From contig CAVWNF010000003.1 of assembly GCA_963756365.1 (NCBI GenBank), forward strand, positions 62,001-126,000: a DNA stretch of 64,000 nt, given 5' to 3'. Every line of letters begins with the position of its first letter. Within the stretch, counting starts at the first letter, position 1. The stretch comes from WHTI01 sp963756365. Lineage in GTDB: Bacteria; Actinomycetota; CADDZG01; WHSQ01. Below are positions 8,977 through 17,767 of the stretch, piece after piece. The notes beneath the pieces were generated by a model. The model saw only the letters and a list, made by a program, of their open reading frames with translations, made no database searches and was not told where the DNA came from. The position numbers and the translations under genes are program-made.

Positions 8977-9848
8977 CGAACGTGTTCGTGAGAGCGACCG
9001 ACGCTGAAACCCGTAGGTTCGAAGTCGACCTGATGCACGGTCGATCGACCAGCGACCCCACCGCGAAGCGCGAGGAGGTCTTCACCCTCCAGGAGATGTC
9101 CGTGTACTACGGCGACTTCCGCGCGGTGAGGGACGTGAGCCTGGGGGTGTTCGAGAAGAACATCACCGCATTCATCGGACCTTCCGGCTGCGGGAAGACG
9201 ACCGTGCTCCGGAGCCTTAACCGCATGAACGATCTGATCGAGATCGCTCGTGTCGCGGGAGGCGTGCACTACCGGGGAGTAGATCTTTACGACAAGCGGG
9301 TCGATCCGGTCGAGGTCCGGCGGCGTATCGGGATGGTGTTCCAGAAGCCCAATCCGTTCCCGAAGTCGATCTTCGACAACGTCGCCTTCGGGCCCAAGAT
9401 CGCTGGCTACAAGGGCGATATGGACGAGATCGTGGAGGCGTCCCTCACCAAGGCGGCGTTGTGGGACGAGGTCAAGGACCGCCTCAAGGATTCGGGCATG
9501 TCCCTCTCTGGGGGCCAGCAGCAGCGCCTCTGCATCGCCCGATGTATAGCGGTCGAGCCGGACGTGATCCTTATGGACGAGCCTTGTTCCGCGCTCGATC
9601 CGATCGCGACCGGGAGGATCGAGGACCTGATGCAGGAACTCAAGAGCGAGTACTCGATCGTCATCGTCACCCACAACATGCAGCAAGCCGCGAGGGTCAG
9701 CGACATGACGGCTTTCTTCACAGCAGAGGTGAACGAAACGCAGGATCGGCGGACCGGGGTCCTGGTCGAGTACGACCGTACCGATCGGATGTTCACCAAC
9801 CCGTCAGACGAGCGAACCGAGAACTACGTCACTGGGCGGTTCGGCTAG
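8970..9848 (+). CDS. pstB: Phosphate ABC transporter ATP-binding protein PstB
   Basis: Cytoplasmic ATPase that drives phosphate import through PstCA. Walker A is GPSGCGKTT, the Q-loop is MVFQKPNPFPKSI, the ABC signature is LSGGQQQRLCIARC, and Walker B is VILMDEPCSALDP. The H-loop His is in VIVTHNMQQAAR. The product from GTG 8970 is 292 residues, about 40 longer than typical PstB. The extra N-terminal residues have no obvious function, and ATG 9033 is a plausible internal start giving a more usual length. Confidence 0.94.
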   Translation: MVTNVFVRATDAETRRFEVDLMHGRSTSDPTAKREEVFTLQEMSVYYGDFRAVRDVSLGVFEKNITAFIGPSGCGKTTVLRSLNRMNDLIEIARVAGGVHYRGVDLYDKRVDPVEVRRRIGMVFQKPNPFPKSIFDNVAFGPKIAGYKGDMDEIVEASLTKAALWDEVKDRLKDSGMSLSGGQQQRLCIARCIAVEPDVILMDEPCSALDPIATGRIEDLMQELKSEYSIVIVTHNMQQAARVSDMTAFFTAEVNETQDRRTGVLVEYDRTDRMFTNPSDERTENYVTGRFG

Positions 9849-9850
9849 AC

Positions 9851-10531
9851 CTAGGGCGTGAACTTGTAGCCAAGCCCCCGGATCGTTACGAGGTGTTTCG
9901 GATCTTTCGGATCCTCTTCGCACTTGGCGCGAAGACGCTTGATGTGAACGTCGAGCGTGCGCGTGTCTCCGAAGTAGTCGGAGCCCCAGATCCGATCGAT
10001 CAGCATGTCCCGGGTAAGCACGCGGCCAGGGTTCTGCATCAGGAGTTCTAGTAGCTCGAATTCCTTACGAGGAAGGTGGACGTCCTCGCCGCGGATCGTG
10101 ACCTCGAACCGGTCAGCATCCAGTCGGATCCCTCCGGCTTCAAGGACCCCGTCGCTACCCATCCCCTCCGAAACCGAGCGCCTGAGCACTGCCCTTATCC
10201 GGGCGATCAACTCTCGGGTACTGAATGGTTTCGTGACATAGTCGTCCGCTCCCAGTTCGAGTCCGACGACCTTGTCTATCTCGGTGTCGCGAGCCGTGAG
10301 CATGATGATCGGGACGGCCGAGGTCTTACGGATCTCTTTGCAGATCTCCTCACCAGACAGGCCAGGCAACATGAGATCGAGGATCACAAGATCCGCACCG
10401 GCGTTCTTGAAGTGTTCCAGTCCCTCGGCCCCATCGGTACGGCGCGATACCTCGTAGCCCTCTTTGGCCAGCTGGTACTCGAGAGCTTCGCCTAAGCCGA
10501 TCTCATCTTCGATCAACAGAACCCGTGGCAC
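9851..10531 (-). CDS. OmpR/PhoB-family response regulator (RegX3/PhoP-like)
   Basis: A DNA-binding response regulator of 226 residues. The receiver domain begins PRVLLIEDEIGLGEAL with the acidic pocket DE. The phospho-acceptor Asp is in DLVILDLMLPGLSG, and the conserved Lys is in GADDYVTKPFS. The C-terminal winged helix contains FELLELLMQNPGRVLTRDML and the end motif VTIRGLGYKF. It starts with GTG, 11 bp after the sensor kinase stop, and lies between pstB and phoU. By context it is the phosphate-response regulator, equivalent to mycobacterial RegX3, and the likely binder of the direct repeats before pstS and phoU. Confidence 0.9.
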   Translation of the reverse strand: MPRVLLIEDEIGLGEALEYQLAKEGYEVSRRTDGAEGLEHFKNAGADLVILDLMLPGLSGEEICKEIRKTSAVPIIMLTARDTEIDKVVGLELGADDYVTKPFSTRELIARIRAVLRRSVSEGMGSDGVLEAGGIRLDADRFEVTIRGEDVHLPRKEFELLELLMQNPGRVLTRDMLIDRIWGSDYFGDTRTLDVHIKRLRAKCEEDPKDPKHLVTIRGLGYKFTP

Positions 10532-10542
10532 TGGTGCTCCTC

Positions 10543-11704
10543 TCAGCCCGCGACGGTCCGGACATCGGAGCCGTCCGTTCTCGAGCGGGGGATGGTTACC
10601 GTGAATCTCGTCCCTCGGCCCAGCTCGCTGAACAGTTCGATCTTTCCACCGTGCGACTCGACAGCATGCTTGACGATGGCAAGACCGAGACCGGTGCCGC
10701 CCATGTCCCGGGACCGAGCCCTGTCCACTCGATAGAACCTCTCGAATATCCGCTCCTGCGCTTCGAGCGGGATACCCATACCGGTGTCCGCGACGGTCAT
10801 TACGACGTTGCCATTGTCGTTCTCGAGGGTGGTTTCGATCATGCCCCCGCGCGCGGTGTATCTGACGGCGTTGTCGAGCAGGTTCCGGATCATCAGGGAC
10901 AGCTGACGGCCGTCACCGTCAACTTCGACCCCTGAGGCGATCGAGGTTTTCAGTCGGATCACCTTCTCGCCGGCATCTCCGGCGACCGCGTCCAGTTCTG
11001 CGGCGATCGTTCCGGAGAGATCGACGCGCTCGATGTGGCTGATCGGGAGCATCTTCCAATCGGGAGAGGTCCAGGAGATCGGCGATCAGTCTGCTCAAGC
11101 GCTCCGCGTTCTCGACCATCATGAGAGCGAACCTCTCCGCCGCGGTGGAGTCGTTCGGCAGAGCATCAGCGACGGCCTCAGAAAGCGCCTGCAGACTCGC
11201 CACCGGACTCTTCAGTTCATGGGAGGCGTTAGCTACGAACTCACGCCGAACCCTCTGCGCCCGGATCTCTTCGGTGACATCTTTGATGACCACTACCACC
11301 CCACCTTGGTCCCGTAGTGGCGACGCGCCCACCCTCAAGTGACGACGAGACGGATACCAGGTGGCGACCACCTCTTCGATCTCCCCACGAGACCGGTGTG
11401 CCCTCCTGGCAACCGCAGCTACTTCTTCCGACGGGAGGCGTGGCGGAAGGTCCTCGTCGTGGAGTCCAAGCGTCGTTCGTGCAGCTCGATTGACCAGGAC
11501 CGGCCTCAATCTTGCATCTACGACCACGATCCCCTCCGACATCCGCTCGAGGATCTCGTCCGCTCGACGCCGTTCTTGCTCGAAATGCGTCAGATCGACG
11601 TGGGGAGCCGTCCGCCTGCCCCCTGCTGCCCTCAGCCGATAGGCGAGGACGACCACGGCGCCGACAAGGATCCCGCACGCCAGGATGAGAACTGTCACGA
11701 GCAT
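10543..11704 (-). CDS. Sensor histidine kinase, PhoR/SenX3-like (frameshifted)
   Basis: Membrane-bound sensor kinase paired with the adjacent regulator. The start at 11704 gives MLVTVLILACGILVGAVVVL, a single membrane anchor. A PAS-like domain follows (ILERMSEGIVVVDARLRPVL), as in SenX3. The dimerisation/phosphotransfer helix is FVANASHELKSPVASLQAL, with His as the phospho-site. The frame breaks near 11045, just after LLDLSRLEDA. The next frame carries the ATPase domain: N box LIRNLLDNAVRYT, G1 DTGMGIP and G2 GGTGLGLAIV. Reconstructed length is about 386 residues. GAGGTG precedes the start. It is divergent from phoU. Confidence 0.88.
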
Positions 11705-11778
11705 CGTGGATTCACCTCGGATGGATTCTAGTTGGGCACTGCGAGTCGAAGGGCCCCGGTAGCGGTGTGTCCACATGC

Positions 11779-11801
11779 AGTTCGCGGTGGAGTTCGCGGT
11801 G
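11779..11801 (+). promoter_or_regulatory. Direct repeat in the sensor kinase/phoU intergenic region
   Basis: AGTTCGCGGTG occurs twice (11779-11789 and 11791-11801), 12 nt apart, between the divergent sensor kinase and phoU genes. The unit resembles the GTTCA-type unit before pstS, with A replaced by G, and the spacing is one base longer. It is followed by a 7-bp inverted repeat, GGACAGA (11803-11809) and TCTGTCC (11824-11830). Either could be an autoregulatory site. The assignment is inferred from position and resemblance. Confidence 0.4.
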
Positions 11802-11867
11802 CGGACAGACCCACGCGTGATGCTCTGTCCCATGAGCAGCCAAGAGGGCCACGATAGGGTGGGCGAG

Positions 11868-12533
11868 ATGGTACGGACGACATTCCATGACGAACTGAAC
11901 GCGGCCGAGTCAGACCTCCTCGAGCAGGGGGGACTCGTGAAGCGGCAACTAGAGGCAGTAGTGGCCGCTGTTAGCGCGCGCGACGCCGTCAAGGCGCAGG
12001 AGATCATCGACCTCGACGACGGCATCGACGCGTTGTACATCTCGACCCAGTCGCGGATCCTGAACCTGCTCGCCCTCCAGGCCCCCGTAGCAAGGGACCT
12101 GCGACTCGTCAGCGCGATCCTCCACTCGAATATGCACGTCGAGCGGATGGGCGACCTGTGCGTCAACATCGCCAAGTTCGTCAGGAACGAGCAGCCCTAC
12201 CCACCCGACAGCCCGATCGTGACCAGACTGACCGAGATGGGGTCGAGGGCCGCAGAGATGCTCGATCTGGCACTGTCGGCGTTCGCGCAGCGAAGTGTTG
12301 AGCTTGCGGAGCAGCTTCCCGAGCGGGATAACGCGATAGACCGTCTGAACCGCGGGATGCTCGATGACCTCAAGAGCTACGTGGACGACGACGAGACCTT
12401 CGAATGGGCGACCAACCTCGTTCTGGTCGCTCGTTATCTGGAGCGGTTCGCCGACCACTGTGTAGACATCGGCGAGCAGATATCTTTCCTCGTAACCGGC
12501 GTGTTCCGCGAGTTCACTGACGCGTCGGACTAG
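11868..12533 (+). CDS. phoU: Phosphate-specific transport regulator PhoU
   Basis: PhoU mediates between the Pst transporter and the sensor kinase, silencing the kinase when phosphate is plentiful. The product of about 221 residues contains the two tandem three-helix PhoU repeats. Repeat 1 holds ALQAPVARDLRLVSAILHSN and repeat 2 holds TNLVLVARYLERFADHCVDI, with their metal-binding Glu/Asp positions. The start is placed at ATG 11868, preceded by GGGTGGG. An in-frame ATG at 11832 is an alternative. It is divergent from the sensor kinase. Confidence 0.93.
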   Translation: MVRTTFHDELNAAESDLLEQGGLVKRQLEAVVAAVSARDAVKAQEIIDLDDGIDALYISTQSRILNLLALQAPVARDLRLVSAILHSNMHVERMGDLCVNIAKFVRNEQPYPPDSPIVTRLTEMGSRAAEMLDLALSAFAQRSVELAEQLPERDNAIDRLNRGMLDDLKSYVDDDETFEWATNLVLVARYLERFADHCVDIGEQISFLVTGVFREFTDASD

Positions 12534-12535
12534 CT

Positions 12536-13417
12536 CTAGACCAGCTCTAGCAGGGTGGCCTCGGGACGCGCCAGGAACCTGATCGGCGTGAATCTGCCCG
12601 TACCCAGCCCGGGACTAACGTGCAACCACCCACCCCCGATCTGATGTAGACCGCCTGCCAGCTCCAAGGGCAGAGTGCAGTTAGACATCAGCGCGCCCAC
12701 GAACGGCGCCCGCACCTGACCGGCGTGCGTGTGGCCTGCGAGCACGAGGTCGAATCCGTTGAGCATCCACTCGGACACAACATCGGGTGCGTGGACGAGA
12801 GCGATAGCGAGGTCGTCATCATCGTTCCTCGCGATGTGATCGGTTCGATGCCTGTTCAGGTACGGGTCGTCGGTCCCCGATAGTCGGATCTGAAGATCCC
12901 CGGCAGTGATGGTCTCGGTTCGATTCAGAAGGCTCGTCCATCCATCGTCCTCTAAGCCCGACACCAAGCGCCCCGTGGAGTTCTTCACCGCCAGGACCTT
13001 GTCCCTCTCGAGCCTGAACAGCGCCCGAGCCGCCCCCCCGATGGCTCTCAATGAGGACTCGTAGTAATCGTGCGAACCGAGTACGAAGAACTTCCCGTAA
13101 CGGGGAGCGAGCCCATGCAGGGCATCTAACAGGGGGTCGATCCCAGAGTCGTCTTCGATCAGATCCCCTGTAGCTAGGACCAGATCCGGAGAACCCCCCA
13201 TCGCCGAGGGCAGTTCTTCGAGGAAAGAGATCAGCCTCCGGTTGGAGCCCATCAGGTGGGTGTCCGAAAGGTGCAGGATGCGCAGTGCTCCAGCGCCAAG
13301 CGGGACCTCATGGCGGGTGAGCCGATACGACTTGGCTTCCGCGACCGCGTAGGCGGCACCGCCCGCTGCCGCGAGGGCTGCGATGCCTAGGTTTCGGGCT
13401 GTAAGGACGGCTGGCAC
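12536..13417 (-). CDS. Membrane-anchored calcineurin-like metallophosphoesterase
   Basis: A predicted phosphoesterase of about 293 residues. An N-terminal hydrophobic segment (LGIAALAAAGGAAYAVAE) is followed by the two-metal catalytic core: HLSDTHL, ATGDLIED, GSHDYYES (GNHD in most members), VHAPDVV and LAGHTHAGQV. The overall pattern resembles YkuE-type membrane-associated phosphoesterases. The GTG start at 13417 is chosen because the frame further upstream runs antisense into the SpoIIE-type gene and shows no family sequence. The substrate is not predictable from sequence. The gene is divergent from the SpoIIE-type phosphatase, 21 bp away. Confidence 0.82.
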   Translation of the reverse strand: MPAVLTARNLGIAALAAAGGAAYAVAEAKSYRLTRHEVPLGAGALRILHLSDTHLMGSNRRLISFLEELPSAMGGSPDLVLATGDLIEDDSGIDPLLDALHGLAPRYGKFFVLGSHDYYESSLRAIGGAARALFRLERDKVLAVKNSTGRLVSGLEDDGWTSLLNRTETITAGDLQIRLSGTDDPYLNRHRTDHIARNDDDDLAIALVHAPDVVSEWMLNGFDLVLAGHTHAGQVRAPFVGALMSNCTLPLELAGGLHQIGGGWLHVSPGLGTGRFTPIRFLARPEATLLELV

Positions 13418-13438
13418 AGCGTCGAGGATACTGTCGGG

Positions 13439-15055
13439 GTGAAACTCTCCCTCCGCTGGAAGATCATGGGTGGGTTCGGCCTCCTGGTGCTGTTCATCGC
13501 ACTGCTCGGTTGGGTCACGCTGTCGCTGTTCGGATCGGTCAGATCGGTCCAGCGCAGGGTGTTCCAGGAGTCGATCCCGGGCCTCGTCGCCGTTGACGAG
13601 ATCGTCCGCTCCTATACCGCTCAATCCGCCGCCGTCAGAGGCTCCCTGATCGGTTCTCAGGCGACACTCCTCGAGCGTTATCAGAGTGAGGTCGCCAGTG
13701 CTGACTTCTGGGAGTCCGAAGCTCGGAAGCTGTTCAAGACCGGACGGGAACGCGAACTCCTCAACCGCTTGACCGATGCAGGTCGCCAGTTCCACGCACT
13801 GGTGGACGACAAGGTCGTGCCCAAGGCGACGGCCGGGAACCGAACCCAGGCATTCCTCATCCTCGACCAGGAGGGCTCGAGGCTGATCCAGGACATCGAG
13901 ATCCAGGGCGAATTGCTCAGAACCCTTCAAGAGAGACGGGTTCAGCAGACCGAAGACGAGTTGAGCTCCCGCACCAGACAAGCACTCATCATCCTGGTCG
14001 TCGTCCTGATCGGCGTAGGTGGGGCTGGGGTCGCGCTGGCGTTCCTCCTTCCCAGGCGGCTATCTCGGAACCTCTCCCGATTGGTGGAGGCGACCCGGGC
14101 TATCGGCCGGGGTGACTTCGAGCAGGAACTCAACATCCATTCGCACGACGAGGTCGAGGAACTGGCGATCAGATTCACCGAGATGCAGGCTGGGCTCCAG
14201 AGACTCCAACAATTGGCGCTTCAGGACCGTGAGCTCGAGATCGCAGCCTCGATCCAGCGGAACCTCCTGATCCGGAAGATCCCCGACTCTCCGGGCCTGA
14301 CCATCCTCCCGCTCCAGCGCCAGGCGAACCTGGTCGGAGGCGATTGGTACGACATCGATGTCTCCCCCCGCTCAGCCACGATCGTCGTCGGGGATGCATC
14401 CGGCAAGGGCATCGCCGCGGCACTGATGGCGACGGTGGCTCTGTCCTTCCTCCGAGCGGAGAAGGGCCTCGGATCGCCGCCCAAGACCGTCGTGTCACGC
14501 ACGAACGATGCGCTTCTCGATGCGACCGATCCAGATTCGTTCACGACGCTCATCTATGCGGTGGTCGACAGCAATACGGGCGAGGCCCGGTGGCTGAACA
14601 TGGGTCATCCGGCCCCGTTCCTCCTGAAACAGATCGAGGCTGATGGCGACGCTGGACGCGGGTATTACGTGGAGGGGCCACGGAACCGGGTGCTCGGGTG
14701 GTTCGAGGATCCAGGGCTGAACGTGACCGTGACACAGATGTCGCGGGGCGACAGACTGGTCTTCTTCACTGACGGATTCCTCGAGGCGAAGTCCCCTGAG
14801 GGTGAGGTTTTCGGAGAGCATCGCTTCGCTGAAGCGCTCATGAGGCTTGCCCCCGTGGGGCCGGATCAACTAGCCGAGCTCGTGGTGGGGGAAGTGGAGA
14901 GCTTCGCTGCCGGTAAGCTCGATGATGACCTCACTATGCTGATCGTCGGATATGAAGGCGTGGGGGCCGAGGATGCGGCAGATGAAGCATCGGCGACGAT
15001 CTCGGACCATGCAGGGATGCAGACAGGAGAGGACGAGTGGCACAGCAGAAGGTAG
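13439..15055 (+). CDS. HAMP-domain PP2C/SpoIIE-family serine phosphatase (RsbU-like)
   Basis: A membrane-bound regulator of 538 residues. A first membrane helix (residues 8-30) is followed by a helical extracytoplasmic sensor of about 150 residues that resembles four-helix-bundle sensors. A second helix (about 180-203) and a HAMP domain (about 204-260) come next. The SpoIIE/PP2C domain (about 280-510) has the metal-site motifs GGDWYDI and VVGDASGKGIAAALMA, and the late DDLTMLIV. It should dephosphorylate an anti-sigma-factor antagonist. The next gene encodes such a STAS protein and overlaps it by 19 nt. No anti-sigma kinase or cognate sigma factor is adjacent. Confidence 0.88.
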   Translation: MKLSLRWKIMGGFGLLVLFIALLGWVTLSLFGSVRSVQRRVFQESIPGLVAVDEIVRSYTAQSAAVRGSLIGSQATLLERYQSEVASADFWESEARKLFKTGRERELLNRLTDAGRQFHALVDDKVVPKATAGNRTQAFLILDQEGSRLIQDIEIQGELLRTLQERRVQQTEDELSSRTRQALIILVVVLIGVGGAGVALAFLLPRRLSRNLSRLVEATRAIGRGDFEQELNIHSHDEVEELAIRFTEMQAGLQRLQQLALQDRELEIAASIQRNLLIRKIPDSPGLTILPLQRQANLVGGDWYDIDVSPRSATIVVGDASGKGIAAALMATVALSFLRAEKGLGSPPKTVVSRTNDALLDATDPDSFTTLIYAVVDSNTGEARWLNMGHPAPFLLKQIEADGDAGRGYYVEGPRNRVLGWFEDPGLNVTVTQMSRGDRLVFFTDGFLEAKSPEGEVFGEHRFAEALMRLAPVGPDQLAELVVGEVESFAAGKLDDDLTMLIVGYEGVGAEDAADEASATISDHAGMQTGEDEWHSRR

Positions 15056-15390
15056 AGATCGAGATCACTGACGCGGGCGGGCACCGCGTCTTGAAGCCCA
15101 CAGGCGACCTCGACGTCTACACGGTCGGCTCCCTCAGGGATGCGATCGGGAAGATGATCGAGGAGGAGACGCCGAAGGTGGTGGTCGACCTCGACTCGGT
15201 GCCGTTCATGGACTCCTCTGGTCTCGGCGCCCTTATGGGTGGTGTCCGTCGCTTGCGAGAGGCGGGCGGTGATCTCGCCATCGCATGCACCCGCGAACAG
15301 CATCTGAAGCTGTTCGCGATCACGGGATTCGGCGAGGGTGTTTCGATCGCCCCAACTACCGAGGAAGCGGCGCAGGGCTTCCGGGACTAG
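15037..15390 (+). CDS. STAS-domain anti-sigma factor antagonist (RsbV/SpoIIAA-like)
   Basis: A 117-residue single-domain STAS protein. The phosphorylatable serine lies in VPFMDSSGLGALMG, matching the DSSGLG motif of SpoIIAA/RsbV proteins. In the partner-switching scheme the unphosphorylated form binds an anti-sigma kinase and frees the sigma factor. The GTG start overlaps the upstream phosphatase gene, whose product is its likely activator. The binding partner is not encoded in this window. Confidence 0.9.
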   Translation: MAQQKVEIEITDAGGHRVLKPTGDLDVYTVGSLRDAIGKMIEEETPKVVVDLDSVPFMDSSGLGALMGGVRRLREAGGDLAIACTREQHLKLFAITGFGEGVSIAPTTEEAAQGFRD

Positions 15391-15411
15391 CCCCTCGCCT
15401 ACCCGCATCGA

Positions 15412-16425
15412 GTGGAGAGCTTCGACACGTTCCGTGAGATCGCGTCGCCCATCGCACGTTTCGGCTCTTTCGCCTCCAACGCGATCCTGTTCGGCCTGGT
15501 TCCGATACTGCTGCTTGCCCTCCGTCCGGGCTTCCAGGCGCTGGGCGAGACATGGGAGCAGGCGCGCGCTGCCGTCGCCGACAGACTCGAGGGCCTGATC
15601 CAGGGGGCGCTCCTCGCATCGGCCTTCTCGACCTTCTTCCTGATCCTGATCCAGGCCATGCAGATCGCGGAGATCCGCGACTCTCAGGTGGATGCTTCGG
15701 CGATCGCGTCCGTGTTCGACTCGTCATACGGAACGTGGCTTGGCTTCCGGATACCCCTTCTGATCTCGTTGGCCGTGCTCCTGGTCGGTACGGTGAAGGC
15801 TCGAAGTCTGAGGGATCTCACCAGCCGTTACCTGTGGGCGCTGTGGGGCGGCGTGGGGCTCGCCCTGCTGATGACCAGCACGTTCTCGGGCCACGCGGCA
15901 GTGGCGACACCCAGGGTGCTGTCTGAGATCAACGACATCATCCATCTCGTCTCGACCGCAACCTGGTTCACCGGGATAGTGGTCCTAGCGTGGGCTCTTC
16001 CGATCGCGTGGAGATACGTTCCCGAAGGATCGCACCACGAGCTGCTGACTCCGGTTGTTACGCGATTCTCCAGGCTGGCGGTGGTCTCGATATCGGTGAT
16101 CATCGTGACCGGGTCGCTTAACTCACTCCTGCATGTTGGCGCGCTGAACGACCTCCTGGACACCGGCTATGGCCGGACGGTGGCGGTGAAGATCCTCCTT
16201 CTCATCGGGATCCTCGGTCTTGGTGCGGTCAATCACTTCGTGGTGCGCCGCAGACTCGAGAGGGCAACCGGGGACGGAGCCTCGACGAGGCGGCTCTTCA
16301 AGAGGACGATCGTTGCCGAGTTGGTCGTCGCGATCGCCCTGATGGCCGCGACTGGGCTGCTGACCGATCTTGCTCGGACGGGACCGGTCCCGACGGTTAC
16401 ATCGACCACCTCCGTTCAGAGATAG
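15412..16425 (+). CDS. CopD-family copper resistance/import membrane protein
   Basis: A polytopic membrane protein of 337 residues with about eight to nine hydrophobic segments. Family features include histidines in the transmembrane region (FSGHAAVATPRVLSEINDIIHLVSTATW and HVGALNDLLDTGYGRTVAVKIL, each family-typical in part) and the arrangement of CopD/YcnJ membrane domains. The family is linked to copper uptake or resistance. No CopC domain or other copper genes are adjacent, so substrate assignment rests on the family alone. The GTG start is 21 bp after the STAS gene. Confidence 0.75.
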   Translation: MESFDTFREIASPIARFGSFASNAILFGLVPILLLALRPGFQALGETWEQARAAVADRLEGLIQGALLASAFSTFFLILIQAMQIAEIRDSQVDASAIASVFDSSYGTWLGFRIPLLISLAVLLVGTVKARSLRDLTSRYLWALWGGVGLALLMTSTFSGHAAVATPRVLSEINDIIHLVSTATWFTGIVVLAWALPIAWRYVPEGSHHELLTPVVTRFSRLAVVSISVIIVTGSLNSLLHVGALNDLLDTGYGRTVAVKILLLIGILGLGAVNHFVVRRRLERATGDGASTRRLFKRTIVAELVVAIALMAATGLLTDLARTGPVPTVTSTTSVQR

Positions 16426-16437
16426 GGGGCCCAGGCA

Positions 16438-16461
16438 GTAGTGGCTAGAAATAGCCACTAC
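16438..16461 (+). terminator. Perfect 10-bp hairpin after copD-like gene
   Basis: GTAGTGGCTA (16438-16447) and TAGCCACTAC (16452-16461) pair perfectly around a GAAA tetraloop. It lies 12 bp after the copD-like stop. There is no U-run after it, so it may terminate weakly, protect the transcript end, or act in the whiB leader. The rest of the 200 bp up to whiB shows no clear promoter motif. Confidence 0.55.
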
Positions 16462-16624
16462 CTAGTCCGGGGGCTTGCTTCGCTATGACCCTCTAAGGGG
16501 AACGCTCATGGCGCGCAAAGAGGGTCGCTTTGGGCTATCGGAAATGCGGTTCCGGTTTCGTATCGTGCCTTGATGTAAGGAGTTGCGGTCTTTAGACCGG
16601 ATTGAAACGGGGGTAGTACCGAGC

Positions 16625-16912
16625 GTGGCGATTGCTGCATCAGAACTCATTGACCTAACCGATCAGAATTGGCGCGCTGTAGGGCGCTGCGCGGGCACCG
16701 ATCCAGACCTATGGTTCGCGGTCGGAGCCAGTGAGCACAAGATGGCGAAGATGATCTGCCGTTCTTGTCCCGTGCGGAAAGAGTGTCTCTCTTACGCTCT
16801 CGAGGCTCCGGTGGACCACGGTGTCTGGGGTGGGATGACGGAGCGGGAGCGTCGACGGCTCAAGCGCCAGGCTGGGGACGGCTGGAGAGCTTCCTTAGCT
16901 GCGCAACGTTAG
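16625..16912 (+). CDS. WhiB-family iron-sulfur transcriptional regulator
   Basis: A 95-residue redox- or NO-sensing transcription factor found only in Actinomycetota and their phages. Four cysteines that should ligate a 4Fe-4S cluster are present: one in GRCAGTDPDLWF, then CRSCPVRKEC. The conserved turn GVWGGMTERERRRLKR follows, with the basic C-terminus used for DNA contact. The GTG at 16625 is chosen because it yields the normal length, although an upstream ATG exists. In mycobacteria, whiB4 lies beside a pair of ArsA-like ATPases, and the same two elements occur close together here. Confidence 0.93.
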   Translation: MAIAASELIDLTDQNWRAVGRCAGTDPDLWFAVGASEHKMAKMICRSCPVRKECLSYALEAPVDHGVWGGMTERERRRLKRQAGDGWRASLAAQR

Positions 16913-17767
16913 TTCGAGGATCACGCACTCATCGCGCCACCGGCGCGCCGTTTCCTCGGGCAGCCCGGGGATGTTCAGTCGTTTCTCGGCGATCTTCTCA
17001 GCCCGTTCATCCCACTCGTCGCCCTGGGGAAGAACCCGCACGTTCGCAGCGATCTCAGCGAGTCTCACGTTCTTGCCCTTCTGACGGAAGATCACGTCGC
17101 ACGATCTGATGTGCTCCGCTCCAGGCAGGGTCTGTTGGCGTTCGCCCGAGAGGACGAAGATCTTGCCGACCTTCTGGTCGTAGAGGTACCAGACCGGCAT
17201 CTGCCGTTCGACGCCAGAGTCGTCCCATCGCATCCACACGATCGTCGACTTCTTCAAGGACTCTTGGACCCCAGGCGCCAGCGAGGTCGGAAGGAGAGTC
17301 TCGCGCCCTGCGTCGAGATCGAAGCCTTCGGGAACCGAATACGAAACCTGATCCCACGTCGTGTCGGTTGCGGTCAGCGTGTACCACTCTGCGAATCCGA
17401 AGAACGAGTCAACGGCCTCGGACGGCGTCGCGTAATCGCGGTAATACGCCAACTGGACCTCGCCGTCCTCGCGCTCGAAGAAGTACAGCACCCAGTTCCG
17501 TTGGTCTGGCGATAGGTACGCCTCGGCCCAGTGAAGTCGAGGTAGCGGAACGTCGAGACGGAGGGCGATAGATGGGCCGACGATCTCGATCTGGAACGGC
17601 GTCCAGTACACCTGGACGATCCTCTTGATGTTGTCGCGGCGCTCGATCGTGAAGGTTCCCTTGGGGCTGGGTCCGTCCTTCGTTGCTCCGGCGCGCTGCA
17701 GCCCCCGAGCGACATCCTGGACGATGCCGTCCAGCCCAGAGGCGCGACCTTCTTGTCGTAGTGCCAT
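16895..17767 (-). CDS. Conserved hypothetical protein; possible C-terminal split-barrel (PPOX-like) domain
   Basis: I do not recognise this 290-residue protein with confidence. The N-terminal two thirds is rich in aromatic residues and Asp/Glu, with no membrane segment or signal peptide. From about residue 205 the pattern MPVWYLYDQKVGKIFVLSGE followed by GAEHIRSCDVIFRQKGKN resembles the beta strands of flavin-dependent split-barrel proteins of the pyridoxamine 5'-phosphate oxidase superfamily. That is a weak inference. The ATG overlaps the stop of the sdhC-like gene (ATGA), so the two are coupled. Its 3' end overlaps the convergent whiB gene by 18 nt. Confidence 0.6.
   Translation of the reverse strand: MALRQEGRASGLDGIVQDVARGLQRAGATKDGPSPKGTFTIERRDNIKRIVQVYWTPFQIEIVGPSIALRLDVPLPRLHWAEAYLSPDQRNWVLYFFEREDGEVQLAYYRDYATPSEAVDSFFGFAEWYTLTATDTTWDQVSYSVPEGFDLDAGRETLLPTSLAPGVQESLKKSTIVWMRWDDSGVERQMPVWYLYDQKVGKIFVLSGERQQTLPGAEHIRSCDVIFRQKGKNVRLAEIAANVRVLPQGDEWDERAEKIAEKRLNIPGLPEETARRWRDECVILELTLRS

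Noticed and set aside
12536..13981. A much longer phosphoesterase reading frame starting at 13981
   Set aside because: The extra N-terminal sequence is the antisense of the SpoIIE-type gene and shows no family features. The real start is near 13417.
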